The notes under the pieces: model-generated
Told to the model about the DNA's origin: nothing
The model's input: the letters and a program-made list of their open reading frames with translations, nothing else
Database searches by the model: none
DNA from: CAVQCX01 sp963775335
Lineage (GTDB): Bacteria; Pseudomonadota; Gammaproteobacteria; Chromatiales; Chromatiaceae
Reading direction: 5' to 3'
DNA length: 64,000 nucleotides
Assembly: GCA_963775335.1 (NCBI GenBank)
Contig: CAVZIJ010000002.1
Coordinates: 248,001-312,000, forward strand
Program-made: the position numbers and the translations under genes
Shown here: positions 9,422 to 18,569 of the stretch, in pieces
Position numbering within the stretch: position 1 is the first letter of the stretch
Layout of the letters: every line of letters starts with the position of its first letter

Positions 9422-10582
9422 TCAGCGCAGCTGCTCGTGGATCAGGGTGAGGATGCGCTTGGCGGTCTCCGAGTTGGTCCGTTGGCCGTTCTTGTCGAGC
9501 ACCACCACGACGGTGTTGGACCCCTCGGGTCGCAGGCTGACCTGGTACTGGTTCTGTTTGTCGAGCCTGTTCGACTCGCGCCAGAAGGCGAGCTTCGACA
9601 GCAGGCCCTGGTTCTTCTCGTCCGCCAACGGATCGCTGTAGCGCACGGAGTAGACACCCTTGGAGCGATCGCGATCCTCGACCGAGAAGCCCACGCGGTC
9701 CAACGCCACCCCGGTCATACGCCAGGCGTGGGAGAAGTCCTCGGTGATGGTGAGCGTGGTCCCGGCGCGGGTCTGGGTCAGCTGGGAGTGACTCACTGCC
9801 TTCTGTGCAGGAGCGGCTGCCGCCCGGCGCTCTTCGTCCGTGGTGGCACCCAGATACGCCATGATGCGCTGCAGCATGATCGCTTCCAGACCATGATCGG
9901 TCGGGCGCGGGACCCAGATCTCCTGCTGCTTCTCGCCGGTCGTACCTTGGGCGAAGGTCTCCTCCATACCTCGTTGGGTCAGGTAGAGCTCGGTCGTGCC
10001 CGGCTTCTGCCCACGCTCCAGGCGTACGCGGTACTGGTCCCTGGTGGCGGCCGAATAAAGCCCTTCGACGAAACCGCGCAGCTTGTCGGTGACGAAGTCC
10101 GACTTGATGTCGGCGCGATTCTCGATCCAGGCGGTCTGCATGACCCCGGCAGTCGGGTCCTGCTCCCGAAGCAGAATGCCGTTCTGCTGCCAGAATGCCA
10201 CGACCGACGACCACACGTCCTCGGGCGAGGCGCCGATCACGAGCCAACGCTGGTCGCCATCCCGATGCATCTCCACGCCGGTGGCCTTCGGCAGCACCTT
10301 GCTGCCGGTGGCCGCGCGGGTGGCTTGCTCGCGCTGATCGAGGAACCGCGAGTAAGTGGCGCCGCCGACCCCGGCGGCCAGGCTGTCCTCGGCCCCCGCC
10401 TTGGTCAGATCCGGCGGGATCTCCAGATTTCGCCCTGCCTCCCTCTCGCGCTTGTACTCGACCTTGCGGTCTGGAAGGATCTTGTCCGTGCTCGGCAGCC
10501 AGCTACAGCCGACCAACCCGAGCACCAGCAAGCCAGGCAGAAGGAATCGAGTTGCTCTGGAGATCATGTGAGATACCGTCAT
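9422..10582 (-). CDS. bamC: Outer membrane protein assembly factor BamC (lipoprotein)
   Basis: This lipoprotein is an accessory subunit of the BAM complex that folds beta-barrels into the outer membrane. The N-terminus has a hydrophobic signal and a lipobox ending LVGC, followed by the conserved BamC segment DRKVEYKREREAGRNLEIPPDL, here shortened in the middle of the family motif by two residues at most. The two helix-grip domains follow at about 90-210 and 240-375, with typical motifs DEKNQGLLSKLAFW and SLRPEGSNTVVVV. I chose the ATG at 10582, preceded by GAGAAA; an ATG at 10567 is also possible. It lies 79 bases after dapA. Confidence 0.9.
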   Translation of the reverse strand: MTVSHMISRATRFLLPGLLVLGLVGCSWLPSTDKILPDRKVEYKREREAGRNLEIPPDLTKAGAEDSLAAGVGGATYSRFLDQREQATRAATGSKVLPKATGVEMHRDGDQRWLVIGASPEDVWSSVVAFWQQNGILLREQDPTAGVMQTAWIENRADIKSDFVTDKLRGFVEGLYSAATRDQYRVRLERGQKPGTTELYLTQRGMEETFAQGTTGEKQQEIWVPRPTDHGLEAIMLQRIMAYLGATTDEERRAAAAPAQKAVSHSQLTQTRAGTTLTITEDFSHAWRMTGVALDRVGFSVEDRDRSKGVYSVRYSDPLADEKNQGLLSKLAFWRESNRLDKQNQYQVSLRPEGSNTVVVVLDKNGQRTNSETAKRILTLIHEQLR

Positions 10583-10661
10583 TTTCTCGCGCCGCCACGG
10601 CCATGCCGCGTCGCCCGCCGTTAAACATCCCCGGCAACACCGGGGCGCCTCAATCACCCTG

Positions 10662-11537
10662 TCAGATCGCGCCCGCCTGCTTCATAGCCTGGCGAACCGT
10701 TTCGCGGCAGCCCTCCGACAGCCAGGTCAGAGGCAGCCGGATACCGTCCGGGATCATACCCATCTCCGCCAGCGCCCACTTCACGGGAATCGGGTTGGCT
10801 TCGACGAACAGCGACTTGTGCAGGCCCGCCAGCTTGCCGTCCAGGGCCGCAGCGGCCTCCCGATCGCCGTCCACGGCCGCCTGGCACATACGCTGCATCA
10901 GCCCCGGGGCCACATTCGCGGTCACCGAGATGACCCCCTGGCCGCCCAGCAGGATCAGCTGCCGAGCGGTGGCATCATCGCCGCTTAGGATACAGAAGTC
11001 CTCGCCGCAAAGCTCCCTCATGCGTGAGAGCCGGCTCAGGTCACCGGTCGCGTCCTTGATGCCCACGATGTTCTCGACCGAGGCCAGGCGTCCCACCGTC
11101 TCGGGCTGCATGTCGCAAGCCGTACGGCCGGGCACATTATAGAGAACCTGGGGTATATCGACCGCTTCGGCCACAGCGCGGTGATGGAGATAGAGGCCCT
11201 CCTGGGTCGGCTTGTTGTAGTAGGGCGTGACGAGCAGACACGCGTCCACCCCGGCCTCCTTGGCACAGCGAGTCAACTGGATGGCCTCGGTCGTGGAGTT
11301 CGAGCCGGTACCGCCGATCACCGGAATGCGCCCCGCCGCCAGCTCTACAACGCGGCGAATGACCCGGCAGTGCTCTTCTTCGTCGAGGGTCGCCGACTCT
11401 CCCGTGGTGCCTACCGCCACGATCCCGCGGGTGCCCTGCTCGACGTGCCACTCGACCAACCGCGCAAGACTGGCGTCGTCGACCGCCCCGTCCCCCGTCA
11501 TCGGAGTAACCAGCGCTACCAGGCTGCCTTCGAACAT
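10662..11537 (-). CDS. dapA: 4-hydroxy-tetrahydrodipicolinate synthase
   Basis: DapA condenses pyruvate with aspartate semialdehyde, the first committed step to lysine and meso-diaminopimelate for peptidoglycan. The 291-residue TIM-barrel has the Schiff-base lysine K161 in GIKDATGD, the catalytic tyrosine Y133 in LYNVPGRT, and the substrate-loop motif GTTGESATL at residues 43-51. Length is normal for the family. It is the first gene of the leftward run into bamC and diverges from the GalT-like gene on the other strand, with about 150 bases between them for promoters. Confidence 0.97.
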   Translation of the reverse strand: MFEGSLVALVTPMTGDGAVDDASLARLVEWHVEQGTRGIVAVGTTGESATLDEEEHCRVIRRVVELAAGRIPVIGGTGSNSTTEAIQLTRCAKEAGVDACLLVTPYYNKPTQEGLYLHHRAVAEAVDIPQVLYNVPGRTACDMQPETVGRLASVENIVGIKDATGDLSRLSRMRELCGEDFCILSGDDATARQLILLGGQGVISVTANVAPGLMQRMCQAAVDGDREAAAALDGKLAGLHKSLFVEANPIPVKWALAEMGMIPDGIRLPLTWLSEGCRETVRQAMKQAGAI

Positions 11538-11694
11538 GCGTTTAGCCCCGAAAATCCAATAAATTTACGATTTTATCTTGCGTTCTCCGACGCTGACAAG
11601 CGCGAAGACTAGCCGCGCGCGGCTGCTCGTCGCGCTTGTTCGGCCGTCGGATTTCCGTTACACAGGGGCGTCCCGAGAGCACGCTGGAGAGAGC

Positions 11695-12783
11695 ATGTCT
11701 GACGCATCTCAGCCCGTCCGAGAGATCCGAATCAACCCGATCGTGCCCACCGAATCGGTCCTGGTGGCCACCGCCCGGGGTATGCGCCCGCGCAAGACCG
11801 AGGAAAAGGTGGCGCGAGACACCAGGACCCGGGTCGAGACCTGCCCGTTCTGCCCGGGCAACGAGGACAAGACGCCCCCGACCATCGCCGCGTTCCCCCA
11901 AGGCCCCGACTGGCGTATCCGCTTGGTCGAGAATCTCTACCCGGTGCTGGGCGGAGAACGCCAGACCGGCCCCCTGACGTTCGGCCTCCAGCAGGTGATA
12001 GACGGTTACGGCCGCCACGAGGTGGTCATCGATCATCCCCATCACGGGATCGCCCTGCATGAGATGTCGGTCCACCATCTCGCCGAGCTGTTCAGGGTCT
12101 ACCGACAGCGGATGGGAGAGCTTTACGCGGGTGATGAGCGATTTCGCTACGTGCTGGTGTTCAAGAACTTCGGCCCTGCGGCCGGGGCCAGCATCCCGCA
12201 TACACACAGCCAGATCATCGCCATGCCGGTGGTGCCCGAGAATGTGCAGAACGAAGTCGCGCACAGCCAAGCCTACTACAAGAAGCACCGACACTGCGTC
12301 TTCTGCTCCTTGATCGATGAGGCGCTCACCTTCGAGGCGACGATCTACGACCGCAGCTCCGGCGCGATCCGCCGCAGGATCAGTGTCGGACAATACGTGG
12401 TCGAGCGAGGAGAGCACTTCATAGCGGTCAAGCCCTTCGCGTCGCGCTTCGAGTGGGAGGTGCACATTCTGCCCCTCGTCCACGAGAGCGATTTTCTCAA
12501 GACGCACCCTGCAGGCATCGAGGGTTTCGCCCGCGTGCTCAAGCGTACGATGGCCCGGCTGGATGCCGTCATCGGGGGGGCCCAGTACAACTTTTTCCTG
12601 CACTCCAAGCCCCATAGCGACGAGTATGCCGACTGCGATCCGAGCTATCACTGGCATCTCGAGATCTGCCCCAGGACCAGCATCCCCACCGGATTCGAGC
12701 TGGGGTCTGGGTTGTTCGTGAGCACGATCAGTCCGGAAGCGGCTGCCGAACAGCTGCGCGCAGTGCAGGTCGAGGGCGACTGA
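11695..12783 (+). CDS. GalT-like nucleotidyltransferase/phosphorylase (HIT superfamily)
   Basis: The 362-residue chain belongs to the galactose-1-phosphate uridylyltransferase branch of the HIT superfamily, whose members transfer nucleotides through a histidine intermediate. Zinc-site cysteines are at C50 and C53 (ETCPFCPGN) with a second pair, C201 and C204. The active-site motif is H169-T-H171-S-Q173, where GalT enzymes have HxHxQ. The start at 11695 follows GGAGAG with good spacing; an upstream in-frame extension has no family match. There are no other galactose genes nearby, so the substrate could be a different nucleotide-sugar or ADP compound. Confidence 0.8.
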   Translation: MSDASQPVREIRINPIVPTESVLVATARGMRPRKTEEKVARDTRTRVETCPFCPGNEDKTPPTIAAFPQGPDWRIRLVENLYPVLGGERQTGPLTFGLQQVIDGYGRHEVVIDHPHHGIALHEMSVHHLAELFRVYRQRMGELYAGDERFRYVLVFKNFGPAAGASIPHTHSQIIAMPVVPENVQNEVAHSQAYYKKHRHCVFCSLIDEALTFEATIYDRSSGAIRRRISVGQYVVERGEHFIAVKPFASRFEWEVHILPLVHESDFLKTHPAGIEGFARVLKRTMARLDAVIGGAQYNFFLHSKPHSDEYADCDPSYHWHLEICPRTSIPTGFELGSGLFVSTISPEAAAEQLRAVQVEGD

Positions 12784-12864
12784 GTCCCAAGACAAGGGTC
12801 CGGGCCGGGCGCTACACTGACCCGCGCCGTGCCGATCACAACCAGAGACCGCGAGCACAGACCT

Positions 12865-13422
12865 ATGACCTCCAGCCCCGCAGCGCCCCGCAAGAAGAGC
12901 TATCTCGTCATCTCGGCCCTGGGGAAGGACCGGCCGGGCATCGTCGATGAGCTGACGCGCCGGATACTGGAGGACGGCTGTAACATCGTCGACAGCCGGA
13001 TGACGGTCCTGGGAGGCGAGTTCGCCATGCTGCTCATGGTCGAAGGCAGCTGGAATACCCTTGCGAAGCTCGAAGCCGCCCTGCCGGAAGTCAAGCGTCA
13101 GATGGAGCTGACGATCATCTCGGAGCGCACCCATGAGCGGGAGCCGCACGGCAACCTGATGCCGTACATGGTCGAGGTGGTCTCCCTGGATCATCCGGGA
13201 ATCGTGCATAACCTGGCGCGCTTCTTCTCCCAACGCGCGATAAACATCGAGGACATGGCCACGACAGGATATGCCGCAGCCCACACCGGCACGCCGATGT
13301 TCTCGGTCCACATGACGGTCGGCATCCCCGCCGACGTGCATATCGCCAGCCTGCGCGAGGAATTCATGGATTTCTGCGACTCGATGAATCTGGATGCGGT
13401 GCTCGAGCCGCTCAAGCAATAG
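12865..13422 (+). CDS. gcvR: GcvR-like ACT-domain regulatory protein
   Basis: This protein of about 185 residues consists of two ACT domains, the first opening with SALGKDRPGIVDEL and the second with EVVSLDHPGIVHNLARF. That is the architecture of GcvR, the glycine-cleavage-system repressor that works through GcvA in E. coli. I start at the ATG at 12865; an upstream GTG at 12829 would add 12 residues unlike the family. It lies 44 bases before the peroxiredoxin gene. The gcvR-bcp pairing next to dapA-bamC is a familiar gammaproteobacterial arrangement. No gcvA is in the window. Confidence 0.88.
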   Translation: MTSSPAAPRKKSYLVISALGKDRPGIVDELTRRILEDGCNIVDSRMTVLGGEFAMLLMVEGSWNTLAKLEAALPEVKRQMELTIISERTHEREPHGNLMPYMVEVVSLDHPGIVHNLARFFSQRAINIEDMATTGYAAAHTGTPMFSVHMTVGIPADVHIASLREEFMDFCDSMNLDAVLEPLKQ

Positions 13423-13466
13423 CCGGACCGAGCCGGATAGCGAACCGGGAAAGAAGGAAGCCTGAC

Positions 13467-13943
13467 ATGAGCCGGGTGGAGCTGGGCAAGACCGTGCCGG
13501 ACGCGGAGCTGAGCCTGACGGGCGATCAGACCAAACGATTATCGGAGCTCCGCGGCAATCATCTGGTTCTCTACTTCTACCCCAAAGCGAGCACGCCCGG
13601 CTGTACCCAGGAGGGCCGCGACTTCGCCGCCGCCTACGAGCAATTCCGGAGCCGCGGCGCCGAGATCCTCGGGGCATCCCGCGACAGCCTACGTGCCCAG
13701 GAGGGCTTCAGGTCAAAGCAGGGCTTCCCGTTCGACCTGATTTCCGACCCAACCGAAGGCCTGTGCAACCTGTTCGGCGTCATCAAGCTGAAAAAAATGT
13801 ACGGCAGGGAGGTCCGCGGCATCGAGCGCAGCACTTTCCTGCTGGATCGCGACGGGGTCCTTCGGCGCGAGTGGCGCGGAGTCAGGGTCAAGGGCCACGT
13901 CGATGAGGTGCTCGCCGCCGTGAAGGCGCTGCAATCGGGCTGA
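13467..13943 (+). CDS. bcp: Peroxiredoxin, BCP/PrxQ type
   Basis: This 158-residue thiol peroxidase reduces hydroperoxides using thioredoxin or a similar donor. The peroxidatic cysteine is C46 in STPGCTQEG. E. coli Bcp has a resolving cysteine five residues later; here that position is not cysteine (CTQEGRDF). The second cysteine in the chain is C93 (LCNLF), so it may act as a 1-Cys enzyme or use an unusual partner. A strong AAGGAAG site precedes the ATG. It lies between gcvR and phoH, all on the plus strand. Confidence 0.92.
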   Translation: MSRVELGKTVPDAELSLTGDQTKRLSELRGNHLVLYFYPKASTPGCTQEGRDFAAAYEQFRSRGAEILGASRDSLRAQEGFRSKQGFPFDLISDPTEGLCNLFGVIKLKKMYGREVRGIERSTFLLDRDGVLRREWRGVRVKGHVDEVLAAVKALQSG

Positions 13944-13982
13944 TCTACCCACCCATCATCAGAGGCTTGCCGGAACATCCAT

Positions 13983-15395
13983 ATGCCAGAGGCAGAGCGT
14001 TCGGAGGATCGATTGTTCGTTCTCGACACCAACGTGTTGATGCACGATCCCACCTCGATCTTCCGATTCAAGGAGCACGACATCTTCCTTCCCATGGGCG
14101 TGCTCGAAGAGCTCGACCGCCACAAGAAAGGCACCTCCGAGGTCGCCCGCAATGTGCGTCAGGCAAGCCGGTATCTCGACGAGATGATGTCGGGCGCGGA
14201 CAAGTCGACCATCGATGCAGGCCTTCCGCTACCTGCGCCCGCCAACGGTCGCGCGGAAGGCGCCGCCGAGCGGGGACGACTATTCTTCCAGACCCGCCAT
14301 CTGCCGCAGCTACTCCCGCAGGGCCTGCCAGGCAGCTCGCCGGACAACAACATCCTGGGCACGGCACTCGCCCTGCAGAACGAGCATCCGCACAGAACGG
14401 TGATCCTGGTCTCCAAGGACATCAACCTGCGGATCAAGGCGTCCGTGGTCGGTATCCGCGCCGAGGACTACCAGAACGACCAAGTCCTCGACAACGTCAG
14501 CCTGCTCTACAGCGGCCAGCGCACCCTGCCCGTCGGGTTTTGGGGAGAGCACAGCACGGACGTGGAGTCGTGGAAGGACCAGGGCCGGACCTACTATCGC
14601 ATCGCCGGCCCGGACGTCGCCCACTGGTTCGTCGGACAATGCCTGCACCTGGAAGAGGACGAGGGCTTCGAGGCAATCGTGCGGCGGGTCGACCCACGGG
14701 GTGCGGTCATCGAGCTGGTCACCAACTACCGGATGGCCAATCATGCGGTCTGGGGCATCAATGCCCGAAACCGCGAGCAGAACTTTGCCCTCAACATGCT
14801 CATGGACCCGGAGATCGACTTCGTGTCCCTACTGGGGGCCGCCGGCACCGGCAAGACGCTGCTGACACTCGCTGCCGGCCTGGCCCAGGTACTGGACATG
14901 AATCGCTACCGCGAGATCATCATGACGCGGGTCACCGTGCCCGTGGGAGAGGACATCGGGTTCCTGCCCGGGACGGAGGAGGAGAAGATGACGCCTTGGA
15001 TGGGCGCACTGATGGACAATCTCGAGGTGCTCACGCGCACGGACTCCAGCGAGTGGGCGCGGGCAGTGACCGACGACCTGCTGCGCAGCCGCATCCGCAT
15101 CCATTCCCTGAATTTCATGCGGGGCCGCACCTTCCTCAACAAATACCTGATCCTGGACGAGGCGCAGAACCTGACGCCCAAGCAGATGAAGACTCTGATC
15201 ACCCGCGCCGGACCGGGCACCAAGGTCGTGTGCCTGGGCAACGTGGCCCAGATCGACACCCCCTACCTCACCGACACCACCTCCGGTCTCACCTATGCGG
15301 TAGACCGGTTCAAGAGCTGGCCGCATAGCGGTCACATCACCCTGTTGCGGGGAGAGCGCTCCCGGCTGGCCGACTTCGCATCCGACGCGCTCTGA
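13983..15395 (+). CDS. PhoH-family ATPase with N-terminal PIN domain
   Basis: This 470-residue protein joins an N-terminal PIN nuclease-like domain (LFVLDTNVLMHDP, with D15) to a C-terminal PhoH ATPase/helicase-like domain. The Walker A motif GAAGTGKT lies at about residues 285-292 and the Walker B-like LILDEAQNLTP in the last quarter. PIN-PhoH fusions are thought to act on RNA, as studied for PhoH2 proteins in mycobacteria; the target here is unknown. It follows the peroxiredoxin gene by 39 bases. The low-similarity stretch at about residues 65-110 is a linker common in this type. Confidence 0.92.
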   Translation: MPEAERSEDRLFVLDTNVLMHDPTSIFRFKEHDIFLPMGVLEELDRHKKGTSEVARNVRQASRYLDEMMSGADKSTIDAGLPLPAPANGRAEGAAERGRLFFQTRHLPQLLPQGLPGSSPDNNILGTALALQNEHPHRTVILVSKDINLRIKASVVGIRAEDYQNDQVLDNVSLLYSGQRTLPVGFWGEHSTDVESWKDQGRTYYRIAGPDVAHWFVGQCLHLEEDEGFEAIVRRVDPRGAVIELVTNYRMANHAVWGINARNREQNFALNMLMDPEIDFVSLLGAAGTGKTLLTLAAGLAQVLDMNRYREIIMTRVTVPVGEDIGFLPGTEEEKMTPWMGALMDNLEVLTRTDSSEWARAVTDDLLRSRIRIHSLNFMRGRTFLNKYLILDEAQNLTPKQMKTLITRAGPGTKVVCLGNVAQIDTPYLTDTTSGLTYAVDRFKSWPHSGHITLLRGERSRLADFASDAL

Positions 15396-15546
15396 CCGCC
15401 CACGGCGGGCCCGGAAATCTCCACGTGCGACGCGAGGTGAGGGGGATCGGAAAAGCTGTCACCCGATCCTGCCAACCGGAGCGGCTGCAGCGAGCCGAGG
15501 GCCCGGTGGTCGGCCCGGGATGAACCGCTCGCAGGCGGGACCGGTC

Positions 15547-18354
15547 CTACGCCTCCGCGCCCTCGCAAATGCGCCTGAGCTCGGTCTGTGCGCGCTCGAA
15601 TTCCGGCCGTACCTCTTGCGCGGCGGTCACCGCCCGCTCCGCCTCGCCTTGCTTCGCGGCGTGCTCGACGTCTTTGGCAAGCGCTGAAAGGCGCAGGGCA
15701 CCCACGTTCGCACTACTCGACTTGAGCGAGTGGGCCGGCAGAATCATCTGGTCGACGGCTCGGATAGCGGCCGCCTGCTCGAGCTGGGCCAGGAGGCCCG
15801 GCGCAGTGTCCAAGTACGTCCTGAGCAGCCCGTCGAACTCGTCCTCCATCACCTCGCGCAGCTCCTCGACGATCTGGCGATCGATAGGCGAGCCCGCCTC
15901 CACCAGGCGGCTTTCCTGCTGGGGCCCGGGCGTGGCCCTGGCCTCTGGCTCGACCACATCCGGGCGAGCAACAGGTTGCCCGACCAGCCACTGATCGAGG
16001 ATGGCCCGGATCTTTGGCGCATTGATGGGCTTGGAGAGGTAATCATCCATCCCGGCATCCAGACACTTCTGTCGGTCTCCGGCCATTGCATTCGCGGTCA
16101 TAGCCACCACGGGCAGGCGAGGCAGCTTGTGCATGCTTTCGCGTATCCGCAGCGAGCGGGTCGCCTCGTAGCCGTCCATCCGCGGCATCTGGCAATCCAT
16201 GAACACCAGATCGAACTGCTCTTGCTCGATTGCCGCAAGCGATTGCAGACCGTCAGCGGCGACCTCGCAGCTCAGCCCGAGCCGCTCGAGCATCTTCTTG
16301 GCGACACTGAGATTGACCGGATTGTCCTCGGCCAAAAGGACCCTCCCGTCATACTGGACCCGCTCCGCCGGCCCCCGGGGCGCCGCCGGGACCGTCTCAC
16401 CGAGGGTCGACTCCTGAATCCAGGCCTCCTCGTCGAGCATCACGGGCATCGCCATGGGGGCGTCCGGACCAATACCGGGCTTGGTCTCGACCTGCACGTC
16501 GAGCAGCCGGTTCAGCTTGCCCTTGAGCTCGCCCTTGTTGATGGGCGCGCGCAGCAGGTCCGAGATGCCGAATTCCTCCATCTTCGAGCGCAGCGAAACC
16601 TCACCCTCGATGACGAGGGTCTGCAGGTCGACGAGCGCATCGGAGGTCTTTACCTGCTGGAGCAAGGTGAGCGCCGCGCTGCCCAGCCCTTCGGCGTTGA
16701 CAACCAACAGCTCGTAGGCCCAGGAGTCACCGAGCCGGGCCGAGGATTTGAGCTTGTCGAGGGCATCCATGGGGTTGTCGGCACGATCGTAGACGATCTC
16801 CCACTCGTCGAAGAACCGGCTCAGCTCTCGGTACTCGTAGGCGTCCACCCCAAGGATGACCACCCGAGCACCCTTGAGATTCTTGCGCCGGGAGGGCACA
16901 TCGGTAATGGAACGGCGCATCGGCACGTTGAACCAGAATACCGACCCCTTGCCGATCTTTGACTGGACCCCGATGGTTCCCCCCATCATCTCCGCAAGGC
17001 GCTTACAGATGGCCAGGCCCAGCCCGGTGCCGCCGTGGCGCCGCGTCGTGGACGCATCCGCCTGGGTGAAGAAACTGAACAGCTTCTCGGCGGTCTGCTT
17101 GCTCATACCCGCGCCGGTGTCCTTGACGGCGAACTGGATCTCGACCTCTTTCCGGCTCGAACGGCGCTTGGACACCTCAACCAGGACCCCGCCACGCTCC
17201 GTGAACTTGATGGCGTTGCCCACGAGATTGGTGAGAATCTGGCGGATCCGGATCGGATCACTGCGCACTCGACGGGGCACCCCGGACTTGATGACGTAGC
17301 CGAGCTTCAGACCACGACGCTCGGCGCTCTTGGTCAGCAGCAATGTGACGGACTCCACGACCTCCTGGAGATTAAGCTCGATGGCCTCCAGCTCCATCTT
17401 GCCGGCCTCGATCTTGGAGTAATCGAGGATGTCATCGATGATGCGCAGCAAGTGATGGGATGACCCCAAGGCGGTATTGACGTACTGACGCTGCTCCGGG
17501 TTCAGCTCGCTGTCCCGCAGCATCTCCAGCAGCGGAACCACCCCATTGAGGGGCGTACGGATCTCGTGACTCATGGTGGCCAGGAACTCGCTCTTGGCGA
17601 GGTTGGCCGTATCGGCCTGCTCCTTGGCCGTGGAAAGCTCCCTTTCCACCACTTGCCGCTGCCCGGTCTGCTGCAAGAGCTTCTGGCGCGCCTTGTCCAG
17701 TTGCTGCTGCAGGTCAGCCGCTTGGCGGCCGATCTCCCGCGTTTGCTCGTGATCGAAGCGCAGCTGCCGGAGGATCGCACCCAGTGTGACACTTGCCAGG
17801 GTGAGAACCGCCAGATACCCGCCCACCAGCCCTATCGGGGCGCTTCCGACGGCGCCCCATTCCATCCAGCATGCGCCGACGGAGAAAAGCCAAAGACTCG
17901 CCAGGTACGCGCGTCCGGCAGGGGCGTGAAACCCCGACAACAAGGCCATCGCCCCACCCATGATGGCGGCGGCCAGGGTCGCCAGCGCGGCCCACGCAGA
18001 CGCAAAGGCGGGGGAGTGCCACAGCAAGGCGCTGCCCCAGATGGCGCCGGCCGGAACCATCGAGGCAATGATCAGAGTGAGAGAAACCGATCCCGGGGGC
18101 TCACCTTCGACGCAGCGGCGGCGCTCCACAAGCCCCACCATGAGCTGCACGCTGCCGGCGAGCAGCGCCCCCCCGGCCCAAAAGGCGACGGCTTCAAATC
18201 CCCAGGGTGACTCGGGTGGCCCCAGCAGCAGCATGGCGGTTGCAGCGATCAGGGTGGCGACCCCCGCGCTGAAGGCCCCCCGGCACACAACCGAGGCACC
18301 GCTGGAAAGCCGTCCGGCGGATTCCAGCCCTGGGACCGGCTCGGTGGCGCTCAC
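15547..18354 (-). CDS. Hybrid sensor histidine kinase (HisKA-HATPase-pseudoreceiver-receiver-Hpt)
   Basis: This is a 935-residue membrane hybrid kinase of BarA-like layout. From the GTG at 18354, chosen because GGGAGG lies seven bases upstream, the N-terminus has about six or seven hydrophobic segments (residues 25-195) with no large periplasmic loop. A coiled coil (200-250) follows, then HisKA with H263 in MSHEIRTPLNG and the ATPase domain with NAIKF, DTGAGM and GGTGLGLAI. Residues 495-620 resemble a receiver, but the phosphoacceptor position is N553. A normal receiver follows with D720 (MDCQMPRMDG), then a C-terminal Hpt domain with H875 (HSLKSSSANVGA). It is divergent from the regulator at 18570, its likely partner. 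Confidence 0.92.
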   Translation of the reverse strand: MSATEPVPGLESAGRLSSGASVVCRGAFSAGVATLIAATAMLLLGPPESPWGFEAVAFWAGGALLAGSVQLMVGLVERRRCVEGEPPGSVSLTLIIASMVPAGAIWGSALLWHSPAFASAWAALATLAAAIMGGAMALLSGFHAPAGRAYLASLWLFSVGACWMEWGAVGSAPIGLVGGYLAVLTLASVTLGAILRQLRFDHEQTREIGRQAADLQQQLDKARQKLLQQTGQRQVVERELSTAKEQADTANLAKSEFLATMSHEIRTPLNGVVPLLEMLRDSELNPEQRQYVNTALGSSHHLLRIIDDILDYSKIEAGKMELEAIELNLQEVVESVTLLLTKSAERRGLKLGYVIKSGVPRRVRSDPIRIRQILTNLVGNAIKFTERGGVLVEVSKRRSSRKEVEIQFAVKDTGAGMSKQTAEKLFSFFTQADASTTRRHGGTGLGLAICKRLAEMMGGTIGVQSKIGKGSVFWFNVPMRRSITDVPSRRKNLKGARVVILGVDAYEYRELSRFFDEWEIVYDRADNPMDALDKLKSSARLGDSWAYELLVVNAEGLGSAALTLLQQVKTSDALVDLQTLVIEGEVSLRSKMEEFGISDLLRAPINKGELKGKLNRLLDVQVETKPGIGPDAPMAMPVMLDEEAWIQESTLGETVPAAPRGPAERVQYDGRVLLAEDNPVNLSVAKKMLERLGLSCEVAADGLQSLAAIEQEQFDLVFMDCQMPRMDGYEATRSLRIRESMHKLPRLPVVAMTANAMAGDRQKCLDAGMDDYLSKPINAPKIRAILDQWLVGQPVARPDVVEPEARATPGPQQESRLVEAGSPIDRQIVEELREVMEDEFDGLLRTYLDTAPGLLAQLEQAAAIRAVDQMILPAHSLKSSSANVGALRLSALAKDVEHAAKQGEAERAVTAAQEVRPEFERAQTELRRICEGAEA

Positions 18355-18569
18355 ATCACTCCCTCCCGACAAGGGCGACAGCGCTCAGCCCATGGATGAG
18401 CGCGGTTGAGCCGTCCCGGTTGGCATCAGGCACCAACGCGGACAGGCGGCAAATTTTATCGGGCGGACGGTCTTGCACAGGCGTCTCGCCGGTCCAATCA
18501 GCCAAGCTTATGTTATTGTTAAAGTGAATTGCGCGAACCCGGAGCAGCGGCTACCTGCAGCCGCCTCCC

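Noticed and set aside
11542..13677. A 711-codon open frame on the minus strand opposite the GalT-like, gcvR and bcp genes
   Set aside because: It lies antisense to three recognised genes and has no similarity to known proteins; long antisense frames are expected in GC-rich coding DNA.
13967..15328. A 453-codon plus-strand frame overlapping phoH
   Set aside because: It is out of frame with phoH, is extremely rich in Arg, Pro and Gly, and has no recognisable domain.
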